This document shows positions 63,399 to 64,000 of a stretch of DNA of 64,000 nt, piece by piece. The stretch covers positions 39,433 through 103,432 of the forward strand of contig CAXXOK010000005.1 of assembly GCA_963664595.2 (NCBI GenBank), given 5' to 3'. The notes beneath the pieces were generated by a model. That model was not told where the DNA came from, made no database searches, and saw only the letters and a list, made by a program, of their open reading frames with translations. How positions within the stretch are numbered: the stretch's first letter is position 1; the number at the start of each line of letters is the position of its first letter. Made by a program: the position numbers and the translations under genes. Source of the DNA: CAXXOK01 sp963664595 (lineage in GTDB: Bacteria > Bacillota > Clostridia > Christensenellales > Aristaeellaceae).

Positions 63399-64000
63399 AT
63401 GGCTTCCAACCATTTGAATCTCATTTTTCCGCAATGGCAGGGCGGCGGGCCGGACCTGTCCACCTATTACGGGGCCGCGGAATTCCGCGGGCTTTACCTG
63501 GGGCAGGTTCCCACCACGGAAATGGATGTGGATACCGAAGCCGCCACCGCCGGAGAGCACGCGATTTTTGCCTATCCCACCATCGCCGGGCAGCTGCGGC
63601 ACACACACAGCTGGGTGCGCCGTCAGGCCCCGGACACGGTATTCACCCTCGGCGGCGGATGCGACGCCGCCATCCCCGCCGCGGCCTACCTCAACCATAG
63701 GCTGCACGGCGATCTGACGGTACTGTGGTTTGATTCCCATGGCGACCTGAATACGCCCGCCTCCTCCCCCAGCGGATATTTTTACGGCATGCCGCTGCGT
63801 ACCCTGCTGGGAGAGGGCGACGCCGGGCTCCTTGCACAAATCCCCCTGCCGCTGCATCCGCGGCAGGTGATCATGGTTGGCGCGCGCGACCTGGATGGAG
63901 AAGAACAGGCATATCTCCAAAAGCACGCCATCCCCGTCGTTTCGGTGGAAGCCGCGCGGCAGGGCGCGGAGGCCGTATTGCAGGCGGTGCGTTCGCGCCG
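63399..64000 (+). CDS. arginase/ureohydrolase-fold protein, N-terminal part (partial)
   Basis: The frame runs off the window after about 200 residues. The ureohydrolase dimanganese motif VLWFDSHGDLNTP is intact and followed by SPSGYFYGMPLRTLLGEG and GARDLDGEE. However, the usual first metal motif GGDHS is replaced by GGGCDA, putting Cys near the place of the histidine ligand. It may be a formiminoglutamase-like or a divergent family member. AAGGAGTG lies before the ATG. Confidence 0.8.
   Translation, partial: MASNHLNLIFPQWQGGGPDLSTYYGAAEFRGLYLGQVPTTEMDVDTEAATAGEHAIFAYPTIAGQLRHTHSWVRRQAPDTVFTLGGGCDAAIPAAAYLNHRLHGDLTVLWFDSHGDLNTPASSPSGYFYGMPLRTLLGEGDAGLLAQIPLPLHPRQVIMVGARDLDGEEQAYLQKHAIPVVSVEAARQGAEAVLQAVRSR

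Overview
The window looks like a chromosome segment of a GC-rich anaerobic Firmicute, most likely class Clostridia. The support is indirect: strong AGGAGG-type ribosome binding sites, TTGACA/TATAAT promoters, a dense tRNA array, GTP-type PEP carboxykinase, glycoside hydrolases, an oxygen-independent radical SAM aminomutase and an Mrp/Mbh-type ion-pumping module. No rRNA, phage, insertion sequence or CRISPR array is visible, and species cannot be named from the sequence.

Layout. 1-4.1 kb: end of an ABC importer ATPase, then a three-gene operon (membrane protein, processive family-2 glycosyltransferase, bactofilin-like membrane protein) that looks like an exopolysaccharide synthase. 4.5-6.6 kb: UDP-GlcNAc 2-epimerase, then seven tRNA genes behind one strong promoter. 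7-8.2 kb: a two-gene ThrE-type exporter, followed by about 850 bases without a gene but rich in hairpins. 9-12.7 kb: an ATP-grasp ligase translationally coupled to a lysine 2,3-aminomutase-like enzyme, then an MFS exporter with a strong promoter and a five-codon leader peptide. 12.8-16 kb: a broken cupredoxin gene, a two-component system whose sensor carries a Met/Cys/His-rich loop, and a SHOCT-domain protein. 16.4-23 kb: M28 peptidase, GNAT, cytidylate-kinase-like protein, PIG-L deacetylase-like protein and a large membrane protein. 23.5-32.6 kb: frameshifted GH43, diguanylate cyclase, PEP carboxykinase, and an AraC regulator with an alpha-xylosidase. 32.7-42.4 kb: a membrane-anchored Ala/Glu/Lys-repeat protein, an AhpD-like protein, two tandem paralogous GGDEF-EAL proteins, small proteins and nagA.

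42.7-54.0 kb (minus strand) is the most striking part: an eleven-gene operon with all parts of an Mrp/Mbh-type cation/proton antiporter (E, F, G, DUF4040/MbhD, an MbhE-MrpB fusion, MrpC) but five large antiporter-like subunits instead of the usual two, and no hydrogenase or dehydrogenase subunits. 54.3-64 kb holds a tRNA-Leu, two AraC-type regulators, a lipoprotein, several small enzymes, two frameshifted PhzF-like genes around a methyltransferase, and the start of an arginase-fold protein.

Two dispersed intergenic repeat families are present. The first (three copies near 16.2, 23.3 and 42.5 kb) is about 175 bases, has three tandem GAAA-type hairpin units in its two well-preserved copies, and always follows a gene stop in the same orientation, which suggests a structured 3'-end element. 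The second (near 4.4, 19.0 and 34.1 kb) is more diverged. At least four genes carry single-base insertions in short homopolymers, so either pseudogene formation or assembly error is at work.
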